From positions 1 through 64,000 of the forward strand of contig CACVCF010000334.1 in the NCBI GenBank assembly GCA_902729415.1: 64,000 nt of DNA, written 5' to 3'. The notes under the pieces are model-generated. The model saw nothing but the letters and a program-made list of their open reading frames with translations, had not been told where the DNA came from and ran no database searches. Shown piece by piece: positions 44,242 through 52,884 of the stretch (positions within the stretch are counted from its first letter, which is position 1; every line of letters begins with the position of its first letter). Both the position numbers and the translations under genes were made by a program. This stretch comes from Terasakiella magnetica. Its GTDB lineage: Bacteria; Pseudomonadota; Alphaproteobacteria; Rhodospirillales; Magnetospirillaceae.

Positions 44242-45648
44242 TTATGTCTTCAGTAGGATCAGCCCGGCTTGCAGGGCGGCCAGGGCCGCGAAAGTCACCG
44301 CCGTGAACGGTCCGTTCCAGCGTGTAACGATGGTGTCAGCGGGCTTGCCCACCAACTGGCCCAGCAGCATGGCCGAGGCGGTAAGCGGCGAGGAATTGAC
44401 CGACAGCGACCAGCCCGAGATCAACGCCAGCGCCATGACTTCGCCGGGAATGGGCAGAACCGACGCGGTTTGCAGCGCCGAGGCCAGGATGGTGACGGTA
44501 ACGATGGGATTGATTCCCGCCAAGGCCGGCAGGATCACTGTCAGCATCAAGGCAGCGGGTAGCAGCAGCGGCGGCACCATTGGGGCGGTCAGCAGGCCGG
44601 ACAGGCTTTGCGGCGGCACCAGGGCGATGAACAGACTGCCGATGAATCCGGCGCATGACAGAATGCCGATCTCGGTGCGGTAGGCGGGGAAGGTCTCCAC
44701 CGCGCGTTTCACCACCCGTCGGCGCACCAGGGCGGCGGCGCGTCCAAACCCTTGCTCCACATATTGCCGTGCCAGCCAGGCCAGACCCACCAGCGGGGTC
44801 GAGACCAGCATGGCCCGGCTCAAGGCCACGTCGAGGGCGGCCTCGATGGCCAGGGCCGTCAGAAACACCAGCAGCACCAGCCCCACCACGGCGGCCAAAG
44901 CGGGCAGGTCGCGGGGGGCGCTGGGGGCGGGGGCGAGATGGCGGAGATGGCGCGGGGCCTGGGCTTGGTCCTGGAGCCAGCCGAGACCCAGCACAATGGC
45001 GCCGCTCAGCAGCCCCAGGGGCAGGATGGTGCTCCAATGCAGATTGGGCAGGGCGGTCAGCAGCACCGCCAGCGAAACCGACAGCGGCGAGGCCAGAGGG
45101 GTGACGGAAAAGCCCCGCAGCAGCGCCAGCACCATGCGGCGCTCGCGGGCGTCCTTGACCTCCGCATGCCCACCGGCGGCGGCCAGGGAATTACGCTGGC
45201 GGATCATGATGCCCAGCAGGCTCAAAACCCCCAGATTGAGGATGATACCGAACAGATAGCTGCCCAGGGTCAGCAGCGCATAGCGCCGCCCAGGCCGCTG
45301 ATTGACGAAGAAATGGGAGCAGCGGCGCACCAGCGGCGATGAACTGGCGGCTTCGCGCAGGAAAAACTGATTGGCGAAGAAGGTGGCGAGAAAGGCGCCG
45401 CTGTCCAAGGCGGCAACCACCATGCCCATGGGGTCGGGCAGAACCTGGGCCGAGGCGGCGGTCAGGACCGCCGACAGCCCAACCATGATCCGGGCGTTGA
45501 CGGCCATGCGCCGCCACTCCAGGACAAGATAGGCCACCAGCAACAGCCGTGCCGTTATTTTCAGAGCCGCGATGGGGAACAGAACCCCCAGCACGACGCA
45601 AAGGATCATTCCCAGCAACACCAGGGCGGTGAGGCGGGAGGTATTCAC
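44242..45648 (-). CDS. Unrecognised polytopic membrane protein
   Basis: The GTG at 45648 overlaps the thioesterase stop (GTGA), giving a 468-residue protein with roughly ten to twelve hydrophobic helices. Features include GINPIVTVTILASALQ and PIPGEVMALALISGWSLSVNSSPLTASAMLLGQ near the end, which loosely recall the NP-containing loops of ion-transporter-superfamily carriers. I cannot assign a family. Translational coupling to a PaaI-type thioesterase is the main clue. A role in transport of an acid released by the thioesterase is speculation. The frame continues upstream of 45648 but only as an antisense-like shadow of the thioesterase gene. Confidence 0.6.
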   Translation of the reverse strand: MNTSRLTALVLLGMILCVVLGVLFPIAALKITARLLLVAYLVLEWRRMAVNARIMVGLSAVLTAASAQVLPDPMGMVVAALDSGAFLATFFANQFFLREAASSSPLVRRCSHFFVNQRPGRRYALLTLGSYLFGIILNLGVLSLLGIMIRQRNSLAAAGGHAEVKDARERRMVLALLRGFSVTPLASPLSVSLAVLLTALPNLHWSTILPLGLLSGAIVLGLGWLQDQAQAPRHLRHLAPAPSAPRDLPALAAVVGLVLLVFLTALAIEAALDVALSRAMLVSTPLVGLAWLARQYVEQGFGRAAALVRRRVVKRAVETFPAYRTEIGILSCAGFIGSLFIALVPPQSLSGLLTAPMVPPLLLPAALMLTVILPALAGINPIVTVTILASALQTASVLPIPGEVMALALISGWSLSVNSSPLTASAMLLGQLVGKPADTIVTRWNGPFTAVTFAALAALQAGLILLKT

Positions 45649-46076
45649 AATGGCACGCCCTCGGGCGCTTCGCTGCCGGTGCGATAGCGGAACGAGCCCG
45701 AGCCCATGGCGATCAGCGTGCCGCTCTCGTCGAGAATCTCCGACGAACAGAACACGATGCGGCTGCCGCCCGCCTTCATCTGACCGATGGCGCGCAAGGT
45801 GCCATGACGGGCCTGCCCGGTAAATGAGGTTGTCAATTGGAGGGTGACAACGCGCCGAATCCGGCCGGGGAACGGGCAATATGTCGCTGAAAAACCACAC
45901 GATGTATCGATCAGGGTGGCAAGGACGCCGCCATGGGTGATCCCGGCGCGGTTACAGTGTTTGTGCTCGATGGCAAGCTCCAGCACTGCCCGGCCTTCCG
46001 ACCATTCGGCCAGACGGTAGCCCAGCAGATCCTGAAATCCCGAAGGCGGCTCGCCGTCCAGCAATGTATGGGGCAC
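45645..46076 (-). CDS. PaaI-type hotdog thioesterase
   Basis: The 143-residue protein starts at GTG 46076 with AAAGGA upstream. It shows NRAGITHGGVLATLIDTSCGFSA, the HGG helix-start block with Asp as in PaaI/YbgC-like thioesterases, then RRVVTLQLTTSFTGQAR. It would hydrolyse an acyl- or aryl-CoA ester. It is coupled to the membrane-protein gene downstream. Confidence 0.88.
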   Translation of the reverse strand: MPHTLLDGEPPSGFQDLLGYRLAEWSEGRAVLELAIEHKHCNRAGITHGGVLATLIDTSCGFSATYCPFPGRIRRVVTLQLTTSFTGQARHGTLRAIGQMKAGGSRIVFCSSEILDESGTLIAMGSGSFRYRTGSEAPEGVPL

Positions 46077-46109
46077 TGATGGGGTCCTTTCTTTGTTTGT
46101 CCCTTAAAC

Positions 46110-46136
46110 GCCGGGCGGGTACATCCGTACCCTTGG
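46110..46136 (+). repeat. Small hairpin repeat, copy C
   Basis: GCCGGGCGG, stem GTAC, loop ATCC, stem GTAC, then CCTTGG. It lies in the gap between the IclR stop and the thioesterase start, about 100 bases from copy D. Confidence 0.65.
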
Positions 46137-46213
46137 CTCCTCCGCTGGCGCTCCGGGGCGCTCAACGCGCCCGCGCATCGGACCTGCGGCACTTGCTCGA
46201 ATTGTCCCTAGGG

Positions 46214-46240
46214 GCCGGGCGGGGCGATCCGGCCCCTTGG
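46214..46240 (+). repeat. Small hairpin repeat, copy D
   Basis: GCCGGGCGG, GGCG, loop ATCC, GGCC, then CCTTGG; three of the four inner stem pairs form. It lies just past the IclR gene stop and may also act as its terminator. Confidence 0.6.
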
Positions 46241-46242
46241 AC

Positions 46243-47016
46243 TCAAGCGCCCAGAGATGCTTCGATGCGCCGCGCAATCTCCACCAGACGCGGCCCCAGG
46301 TCTTGCTCCAGCCGTTCGCGCGGCAGCACGAAAGCGGCGCCGCCGCAATTCAATCCCATGATCTGGCCGCTGTCGGGCAGGCGGATGGTGGTGCCGATGG
46401 CATGAATATCACTTTGCCACTCACCCAGCGACAATACGAAACCACGTGTCTGGTAGTCTTTTATCGCCTGCTCGACGCCTGCCGCCACCCGTTCCCAGTT
46501 CTCGGGATGAAAGCGGCGGACCTCGTCCAGAAGGCGCGTGCGCTCGGCTTCGGAAAGGGCGGCCAGATAGGCCCGCCCCATGGCCGAGGTGGCGAGGGGA
46601 ACGCGCGAGCCCACCCCCAGGCGGATGGTCAACGCGCCGCGTCCGCGGCAGCTTTCGGTATAGATCATGCTGGTACGGTCGGGACTGCCGAGGGAGACCG
46701 CCACATCGCTGTAAAGCGCCAGTTCCTCCATGAAGGGGCGTGCTACTTGGCGAACGTCAAGCCCGGCCAGGGCGGCATAGCCCAAGGACAGCACCGGCGC
46801 ACCCAGACGGTATTTGCCAAACCGTGCCTCGTGAACCAGATAGCCAAGCTGGGTAAGGGTGTAGGTCAGGCGCGACACCGTCGGCTTGGCCAAGCCGGTG
46901 CGCTTGGCGATGTCCTGGTTGCCCAGCAGCGGTTCGTCGGCGCGGAAGCAGCGCAGAATGTCCAGGCCGCGCGCCAGGGCCACCACGAATTGACGGTCGT
47001 GGGCCTCGGTGCTCAT
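46243..47016 (-). CDS. IclR-family regulator
   Basis: The 257-residue protein has a winged helix (ALARGLDILRCFRADEP, LGNQDIAKRTGLAKPTVSRL) and an IclR effector domain (GVGSRVPLATSAMGRAYLAAL, TRGFVLSLGEWQSDIHAIG). ATG at 47016 is favoured over a TTG 15 bases earlier. It is divergent from the enoyl-CoA hydratase gene. IclR proteins commonly sense aromatic or short organic acids. The two overlapping palindromes in the 106-bp gap are likely its sites. Confidence 0.9.
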   Translation of the reverse strand: MSTEAHDRQFVVALARGLDILRCFRADEPLLGNQDIAKRTGLAKPTVSRLTYTLTQLGYLVHEARFGKYRLGAPVLSLGYAALAGLDVRQVARPFMEELALYSDVAVSLGSPDRTSMIYTESCRGRGALTIRLGVGSRVPLATSAMGRAYLAALSEAERTRLLDEVRRFHPENWERVAAGVEQAIKDYQTRGFVLSLGEWQSDIHAIGTTIRLPDSGQIMGLNCGGAAFVLPRERLEQDLGPRLVEIARRIEASLGA

Positions 47017-47086
47017 CAAGGCGTATCCCAATTTATGTTGCCAAGGCAGGGAAACACGAACTAGGCTCTCGCGTCAAGAAAATGCG

Positions 47087-47109
47087 GAAATGCATTTCGC
47101 TGTGCGAAA
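47087..47109. promoter_or_regulatory. Compound palindrome between IclR and the hydratase gene
   Basis: GAAATGCATTTC (47087-47098) overlaps TTTCGC-TGT-GCGAAA (47095-47109). Both are perfect inverted repeats and lie 14-36 bases before the hydratase start. Such tandem short palindromes suit an IclR tetramer. Confidence 0.55.
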
Positions 47110-47122
47110 CATAGAGGCGATC

Positions 47123-47893
47123 ATGAGCGAAGTTCTGCTGGAACGGCCCTTGGATGGGGTGGCGCTGTTGCGCATCAACCGGCCCGAGGCCAAGAACGCG
47201 CTGAACGGCGCCGTTCGCCGCCTGCTGGCCGAGCATATGAGCGAATTGGGCCAGGATGCCTCGGTGCGGGCTATCATCCTGACCGGCAACGCCGATGCCT
47301 TCGCCGCCGGGGCCGATATCAAGGATATGGCCGATGCCGGTGCGATCGAGATCATGCAGCGCAATAATCATCTGCTGTGGCGGACCATCGCCCAATGCCC
47401 CAAGCCGGTGATTGCGGCGGTCCAGGGCTATGCCTGGGGCGGCGGCTGTGAGCTGGCCATGCATGCCGACATCATCGTGGCGGGCGAGACCGCCAGCTTC
47501 TCCCAGCCCGAGGTCAAGGTGGGGATCATGCCCGGCGCGGGGGGCACTCAGCGCCTGATGCGCGCCGTGGGCAAGCACAAGGCCATGCTGATGGTCATGA
47601 CCGGCGAGGTGGTATCGGGCCTCGACGCCGCCCGCATGGGGCTGGTCAGCAAGGTTGTCGCTGACGCCGAGGTGCCCGCCGCCGCCCTCGATATCGCCAA
47701 GACCATTTCCCGCATGCCGCCCTTGGCCATCGCCCAGATCAAGGAGGTGATGCTGGCCGGGGCCGACGCTTCGCTGGAAACCGGTCTGATGCTCGAACGC
47801 AAGGCCTTCCAACTGCTGTTCGCCAGCCAGGATCAGAAGGAAGGCATGCGCGCCTTCTTCGACAAGCGCAAACCCGCCTATGAGGGGAAGTAA
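47123..47893 (+). CDS. Enoyl-CoA hydratase/isomerase (crotonase family)
   Basis: The start at 47123 follows GAGGCGATC. The 256-residue enzyme shows RINRPEAKNALN, AFAAGADIKDM (CoA-binding/oxyanion), GGGCELAMHADIIVA and VGIMPGAGGTQRLMRAVG. It hydrates enoyl-CoA in beta-oxidation-type degradation. The next gene, a 3-hydroxyacyl-CoA dehydrogenase, begins 4 bases later, so the two steps are coupled. PaaF-like function in phenylacetate or fatty-acid breakdown is a possibility. Confidence 0.9.
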   Translation: MSEVLLERPLDGVALLRINRPEAKNALNGAVRRLLAEHMSELGQDASVRAIILTGNADAFAAGADIKDMADAGAIEIMQRNNHLLWRTIAQCPKPVIAAVQGYAWGGGCELAMHADIIVAGETASFSQPEVKVGIMPGAGGTQRLMRAVGKHKAMLMVMTGEVVSGLDAARMGLVSKVVADAEVPAAALDIAKTISRMPPLAIAQIKEVMLAGADASLETGLMLERKAFQLLFASQDQKEGMRAFFDKRKPAYEGK

Positions 47894-47896
47894 GCC

Positions 47897-49417
47897 ATGA
47901 GTCTCGATTCCAATCGTCCCGACCTGATCCTGGGCCTGATCGGTACCGGCACCATGGGCCGAGGTATCGCCCAGATCGCCGCCGCCTCCGGCTGCTCCGT
48001 CATCTTGGTTGACGCCCGTCCCGGTGCCGCCGCCGAGGCGCGCGACCATGTGGCGCTGATGTTGAACAGGCTGGCGGAAAAGGGCAAGCTGGCCCCCGAT
48101 TCCGCCAAGGCCGCCATTGGCCGTCTGAGCGTCGCCGCTGCCATGGCCGATCTCGCCCCTGCCCATGTGGTGGTGGAAGCCATCGTCGAGGATATCGCGG
48201 TCAAGCAGGCGTTGATGCGCGAGCTTGAGGCCATTGTCTCCGACACCTGCCTGATCGCGTCCAACACCTCGTCGCTGTCGGTAACCTCCATCGCTGCCGC
48301 CTGCCGCCTGCCGGGGCGGGTGGGGGGCTTCCATTTCTTCAATCCCGTCCCCCTGATGAAGGTGGTCGAGGTCATCGACGGGGTGATGACCGAGGCCTGG
48401 GTGGTCGAGGCGCTGACGGCTCTGGCCCGGCGTATGGGCCATACCCCGGTCAAGGCCAAGGACACCCCCGGCTTCATCGTCAATCACGCCGGGCGCGGCT
48501 ATGGCACCGAAGCCTTGAAGCTGGTGGGCGAGGGGGTTTCTGACTTCGCCGATGTGGACCGGGTGCTGCGCGACGCCGCCGGTTTCCGCATGGGGCCGTT
48601 CGAACTGCTGGACCTGACCGCGCTGGATGTCTCCCACCCGGTGATGGAATCCATCTACGACCAGTTTTATCAAGAACCGCGCTTTCGTCCGTCGCCCATC
48701 ACCCGCCAACGTCTGACGGCGGGGCTGTTGGGGCGCAAGACCAAACGCGGCTTCTACGCCTATGACGGCGACAAGGCGGTGGTGCCGCCGCCCGCGCCGG
48801 TTCCGGCGGCCCCGGCGGTCGCGGTCTGGATCGCTCCTGACGCAGCGCGTGATGATCTTGTCAGTCTGGTTGACGGCCTGGGCGGAACGGTCGAAACCGC
48901 CCAGCGCCCCAGCGCCGAGGCCCTGTGCCTAGTCGCCCCCCTGGGCGAGGATTGCACCAGCGCCGCTTTGCGCCACGGCCTTGACCCCCGCCGCACCGTG
49001 GCTGTCGATACCGTGTTCGGCCTCGACAGCCATCGCACCGTGATGACCAATCCGGTGACCGAGGCCCGGTGGCGGGACGCCGCCCATGCCTTGCTGGCTT
49101 CCGACGGCAAGCCGGTGACGGTGATTCACGACAGCCCCGGCTTTCTGGTCCAACGGGTGGTGGCGGCCATCGTCAATATCGGCTGCGACATCGCCCAGCA
49201 ACGTATCGCCACCCCTGACGATATCGACCGGGCGGTGACCTTGGGTCTGGGCTATCCCTTTGGGCCGCTGGCCTGGGGCGATAAGATCGGCGCGGCCAGG
49301 GTTCTCGACGTTCTTGAGGCCATGCTGGAGATGACCGGCGACCCCCGTTACCGTCCCAGCCTGTGGCTGAAGCGCCGCGCCCGATTGGGGGTGTCGCTGC
49401 TGACCGCCGAGGGCTGA
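47897..49417 (+). CDS. 3-Hydroxyacyl-CoA dehydrogenase (PaaH-like)
   Basis: The 506-residue enzyme has the NAD site LIGTGTMGRGIAQIAAASG, the SNTSSLSVTSIAAACRLPGRVGG block and GGFHFFNPVPLMKVVEV. Two C-terminal dehydrogenase domains are present, one near residue 190 and a second with DSPGFLVQRVVAAIVNIG, as in PaaH and long FadB-like stand-alone enzymes. It oxidises 3-hydroxyacyl-CoA to 3-ketoacyl-CoA. Operon with the hydratase. Confidence 0.9.
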   Translation: MSLDSNRPDLILGLIGTGTMGRGIAQIAAASGCSVILVDARPGAAAEARDHVALMLNRLAEKGKLAPDSAKAAIGRLSVAAAMADLAPAHVVVEAIVEDIAVKQALMRELEAIVSDTCLIASNTSSLSVTSIAAACRLPGRVGGFHFFNPVPLMKVVEVIDGVMTEAWVVEALTALARRMGHTPVKAKDTPGFIVNHAGRGYGTEALKLVGEGVSDFADVDRVLRDAAGFRMGPFELLDLTALDVSHPVMESIYDQFYQEPRFRPSPITRQRLTAGLLGRKTKRGFYAYDGDKAVVPPPAPVPAAPAVAVWIAPDAARDDLVSLVDGLGGTVETAQRPSAEALCLVAPLGEDCTSAALRHGLDPRRTVAVDTVFGLDSHRTVMTNPVTEARWRDAAHALLASDGKPVTVIHDSPGFLVQRVVAAIVNIGCDIAQQRIATPDDIDRAVTLGLGYPFGPLAWGDKIGAARVLDVLEAMLEMTGDPRYRPSLWLKRRARLGVSLLTAEG

Positions 49418-49443
49418 TTTATAATTCTTCAAATGTTAGCGCA

Positions 49444-49461
49444 CATGCATTATAGTGCATG
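49444..49461. promoter_or_regulatory. Palindrome CATGCA-N6-TGCATG before the aldehyde dehydrogenase
   Basis: A perfect 6+6 inverted repeat with centre TTATAG lies 30 bases before the aldehyde dehydrogenase start. It may be an operator or overlap the -10 element. Confidence 0.4.
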
Positions 49462-49490
49462 AAATTCAGCGCCAACGGAGAAACCGGATT

Positions 49491-50936
49491 ATGAGGACGT
49501 GCCAGGAGTTCTATATCGACGGCAAGTGGGTTGCTCCCGTCGGCGCCGCCAAGACCTTCGAGGTGATCAATCCCGCCACCGAGGCGGTCTCGGGTCTTGT
49601 GGCGCTGGGGGGGGCCGAGGATGCAGACCGTGCCATCCTGGCTGCCGCCCGTGCCTTTCCCTCCTACAGCGCCTTGGCGCTTGCGGACCGGCTCGACCTG
49701 CTGAAAGCCATCATCTCGGTCTATGAACGCCGGATCGAAGAGATGGCCGACGCCATCACCGAGGAGATGGGCGCGCCCTACGAGCGTCTGTCCAAGCCCG
49801 CCCAGGCGGCGGCAGGGTTGGGGCATTTCAAGGTGGCGCGCGGCCTCGCCAAGTCCTACGCCTTTGAGAAAAGCCTGGGAACCACCTTGCTGGTCAAGGA
49901 GCCGGTGGGGGTCTGCGCCATGATCACGCCGTGGAACTGGCCCGCCAACCAGATCGCCTGCAAGGTGGCGCCCGCTTTGGCGGTGGGCTGCACCATGGTG
50001 TTGAAGCCGTCCGAGTTCGCACCCTATTCCGCCAAGCTGATGGCCGAGATCCTGCACGAGGCGGGGGTGCCCGCCGGTGTCTTCAACATGATCTTTGGCG
50101 ACGGGGCGGAAGTGGGGCCGGTGCTGTCGTCACATCCACTGGTGGATATGGTGTCGCTGACCGGTTCGACCCAGGCCGGGATTTCGGTCAGCCGCGCGGC
50201 GGCGGCCACGGTCAAGCGCGTGTCGCTGGAACTGGGCGGTAAGTCGGCCAACATCTTGTGTGATAGCGCCGATTTCAAGCGTGCCGTGACCGGGGCGGTC
50301 CGTGGTCTGATGGGCAATACCGGCCAAAGCTGCAACGCGCCGTCGCGGTTGCTGGTGCCCAATTCCCGGTTGGACGAGGTCGAGGGTCTGGCGGCGGCGG
50401 CTTGTGCCGCCCAGGTGGTGGGGGATCCCCGCGACGCCACCACCACCATGGGGCCGCTGTCCAACGCCCGCCAGTTCGCCAAGGTGCAAAGCATGATCGA
50501 ACAGGGCGTCGCCGAAGGCGCCAAGCTGGTGGCGGGCGGTCCCGGCCGACCCGAGGGGCTGGACAAGGGCTATTTCACCAAGCCCACGGTCTTCAGCCGG
50601 GTCAATGACGCCATGACCATCGTGCGCGAAGAGGTTTTCGGCCCGGTACTGGTGATTCGCGGTTACGACAGCCTCGACGAAGCCATCGCCAGCGCCAACG
50701 ACACCGTTTACGGTCTGTCGGGCTATGTCACCAGCGGCGACCTTGACGAGGCCCGTGCCGTGGCGCGCCGTCTTCGCACCGGCAATGTTCATCTCAACGG
50801 CGCCGGGCCCGATTTCAACGCTCCCTTCGGCGGCTACAAGCAATCGGGCAATGGCCGTGAATGGGGCGAGGCCGGTCTGGATGAGTTCGTCGAGACCAAG
50901 GCCATTATGGGGCATGATCCCGCTCCCAAGGGCTGA
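49491..50936 (+). CDS. NAD(P)-dependent aldehyde dehydrogenase
   Basis: GGAGAAA precedes the ATG at 49491. The 481-residue enzyme has ITPWNWPANQIACKVAPALAVG, SLTGSTQAG, LELGGKSANI with the catalytic Glu and GNTGQSCNAPSRLL with the nucleophilic Cys. The end has NAPFGGYKQSGNGREWGEAGL. It oxidises an aldehyde to the acid. The context suggests an aldehyde from the same acid-degradation pathway. Its substrate cannot be read from the sequence. Confidence 0.92.
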   Translation: MRTCQEFYIDGKWVAPVGAAKTFEVINPATEAVSGLVALGGAEDADRAILAAARAFPSYSALALADRLDLLKAIISVYERRIEEMADAITEEMGAPYERLSKPAQAAAGLGHFKVARGLAKSYAFEKSLGTTLLVKEPVGVCAMITPWNWPANQIACKVAPALAVGCTMVLKPSEFAPYSAKLMAEILHEAGVPAGVFNMIFGDGAEVGPVLSSHPLVDMVSLTGSTQAGISVSRAAAATVKRVSLELGGKSANILCDSADFKRAVTGAVRGLMGNTGQSCNAPSRLLVPNSRLDEVEGLAAAACAAQVVGDPRDATTTMGPLSNARQFAKVQSMIEQGVAEGAKLVAGGPGRPEGLDKGYFTKPTVFSRVNDAMTIVREEVFGPVLVIRGYDSLDEAIASANDTVYGLSGYVTSGDLDEARAVARRLRTGNVHLNGAGPDFNAPFGGYKQSGNGREWGEAGLDEFVETKAIMGHDPAPKG

Positions 50937-51020
50937 TATATCTTTCTCCCTGTCATACCGACGAACAATCCTTACAAGATTTGATCAAGGGTTAGCCGGT
51001 ATCAAAAGGGGAGGAGGAAT

Positions 51021-52007
51021 ATGGCCGAGATCGCGTGGGGCAGCTTTTCCGCTGGCGTGGCCGGGCGGCTGGATGAAGATGTAGCCTTCATTCTGGCCCG
51101 CGCCCGCGAGCTGAGCCTGCCCAACCTGGGCAGCATGGCGCCCCAGGCGGCGCGGGCCGAATTCGCCCGCCGTCTGGAGCGCACCAATCCCGAACCGCCC
51201 GCAGGTGTTTCCAGCCGCGATATCGCCATTCCCGGCCCCGGTGGGGCCGTGCCGCTCAGGATTTATGCGCCCGAAGGCGGGGCGAAGGTAAAGGCGGCGT
51301 TGCTCTATTTTCATGGCGGCGGCTTTGTGGTGGGCGATCTCGAGACCCACGACGCCATCTGCCGCATTATTGCCGCCCGCTGCGGATCATTCGTGGTGGC
51401 GGTGGATTACCGCATGGGGCCGGAACAGCCCTATCCCGCCGCCGTTCAAGACGGCCTCGCCGCCTTGCGCTGGCTGGCGGACAAGCCCACCGAATTGGGG
51501 GGAGAGGCGCTTCGCCTCGGTCTTTGCGGCGACAGCGCGGGCGGCAGCCTCGGCGCAGTGGCGGCGCTGCATGCCCGTGATCTCGGCATTGCCCTGGCGG
51601 TACAGATTCTGGCCTATCCGGCGGTGGATCAGGGCGGCACCTATGCGTCGCGCCTTCGTCTGGCCGAGGGCTATCTGCTGACCCAGGCCGATATCGACTG
51701 GTTCTGCGCCCAGTATTTCCGCGGCCATGTCCTGCCGGTACTGGCCCCCGACGCCTCGCCCATCCGCGCCGCCTCCCATGCCGATCTCGCCGATGCCGTG
51801 ATCATCACCGCCGGATTCGATCCCCTGGCCGATGAGGGCCGCGCCTATGCCGAAACCCTGGCGGCGGCGGGAAACCGGGTGCGTCATGTCTGTCTGGAAG
51901 GCGCCATCCACGGCTGTCTGGGGCTGGCCCGCTATCTCGGCTGCGGCAAGGCGGCGCTGGACGAGATCTGCACTGCCTGGGGCTTTGTCTGCGGGGAAGG
52001 CGATTGA
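51021..52007 (+). CDS. Alpha/beta hydrolase of the hormone-sensitive lipase family
   Basis: A very strong ribosome site GGGGAGGAGGAAT precedes the ATG. The 328-residue esterase has YFHGGGFVVGD (oxyanion HGGG), LCGDSAGGSLGAV (nucleophile Ser), GFDPLADEGRAYA (Asp) and EGAIHGC (His). It hydrolyses short-chain esters or lactones. It starts a cluster that runs into the 5-oxoprolinase genes with overlapping ends. Confidence 0.9.
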   Translation: MAEIAWGSFSAGVAGRLDEDVAFILARARELSLPNLGSMAPQAARAEFARRLERTNPEPPAGVSSRDIAIPGPGGAVPLRIYAPEGGAKVKAALLYFHGGGFVVGDLETHDAICRIIAARCGSFVVAVDYRMGPEQPYPAAVQDGLAALRWLADKPTELGGEALRLGLCGDSAGGSLGAVAALHARDLGIALAVQILAYPAVDQGGTYASRLRLAEGYLLTQADIDWFCAQYFRGHVLPVLAPDASPIRAASHADLADAVIITAGFDPLADEGRAYAETLAAAGNRVRHVCLEGAIHGCLGLARYLGCGKAALDEICTAWGFVCGEGD

Positions 52008-52249
52008 ACTGGTACGTCTATATCCTGCTGAACCAAGCCAAGGTGGCCTATACCGGCATCGCCTTGGATGTGGAGGACCGCCTGCGCCGTCATAACGCGG
52101 GCGAGGGCGCCAAGTTCACCCGAGGCCGGGGGCCGTGGCGGCTGATCCATTGTGAGGGGCCGCTGGCCCATGGCGACGCGCTGCGGCGCGAGGCCGCCTT
52201 GAAGAAAGACGCCGTCTTCAAGGCCGATCTCAAGCGGAGATGCGGCTGA
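52004..52249 (+). CDS. GIY-YIG domain protein
   Basis: The 81-residue protein begins with TTG that overlaps the previous stop. WYVYILL and AYTGIALD are the two GIY-YIG blocks, and RLRRHNAGEGAKFTRGRGPWRL and DALRREAALKK follow as in the UPF0213/YhbQ-like branch. The motif is YVY-YTG. DNA-nicking activity is known for some members but not shown here. Its place inside an esterase/oxoprolinase operon is unusual. Confidence 0.85.
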   Translation: MNWYVYILLNQAKVAYTGIALDVEDRLRRHNAGEGAKFTRGRGPWRLIHCEGPLAHGDALRREAALKKDAVFKADLKRRCG

Positions 52250-52884
52250 TGCGGATCTGGCCGGTGGGAGATGGCGCGTTCTCGGTGGAATTCGGCGACC
52301 GCATCGATCCCGCCGCCAATGCCAAGGTCATGGCCTTGTGCGCCGCCGTGCTGGATGGAGGCCATATCCCCGGATTGGTGGAGGTGGTGCCCAGCTTCCG
52401 GTCGTTGCTGGTGGTGGTCGATCCCCTGCTTTATGCCATGGTGGAGGGCCGTGTCCGCGCCCTGGCCCAAGATCTGCCCGAGGTAACCCGGACCGAGGGG
52501 CGGCTGTGGGAGATCCCCACCGTCTATGACGGTCCCGACCTGGACGCGGTCGCCGCAGCCACGGGGATGGGGCGCGACGCGGTGATCGTCCTGCACAGCG
52601 GTCAGACCTATGGCGTCGCCATGCTGGGCTTCATGCCCGGCTTTGCCTATATGACCGGGGTGGCCGAGGCTCTGCGGCTGCCGCGCCGGGTCGAGCCGAG
52701 AGTGCGGGTGCCCGCCGGTTCGGTCGCCATGGCCGATGAGATGACCGCTATCTATCCCTGGGACAGCCCCGGCGGCTGGCATCTTCTGGGCCGCACCAGT
52801 GTCGAGCTGTTCAATCTCGACAACACGCCCCCGGCGATGCTGGCGCCCGGTGACCGGGTCTGTTTCGTGCCGGTGACGTCATGA
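52249..52884 (+). CDS. pxpB: 5-Oxoprolinase subunit PxpB
   Basis: The 211-residue protein (allophanate hydrolase subunit 1 / KipI fold) shows AFSVEFGDRIDPAAN, PVVY-like IPTVYDGPDLDAVAA, HSGQTYGVAMLGFMPGFAYM and PGGWHLLGRTSVELFN. With PxpA and PxpC it hydrolyses 5-oxoproline (pyroglutamate) to glutamate using ATP. ATG overlaps the preceding TGA. Confidence 0.9.
   Translation: MRIWPVGDGAFSVEFGDRIDPAANAKVMALCAAVLDGGHIPGLVEVVPSFRSLLVVVDPLLYAMVEGRVRALAQDLPEVTRTEGRLWEIPTVYDGPDLDAVAAATGMGRDAVIVLHSGQTYGVAMLGFMPGFAYMTGVAEALRLPRRVEPRVRVPAGSVAMADEMTAIYPWDSPGGWHLLGRTSVELFNLDNTPPAMLAPGDRVCFVPVTS

Noticed and set aside
45649..45900. N-terminal extension of the unassigned membrane protein
   Set aside because: It overlaps the thioesterase gene in another frame and has no membrane or signal character; the GTG at 45648 is coupled to the thioesterase stop.
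47033..48709. 558-codon minus-strand open frame
   Set aside because: Antisense to the hydratase and dehydrogenase genes, His/Gly-rich as shadows are.
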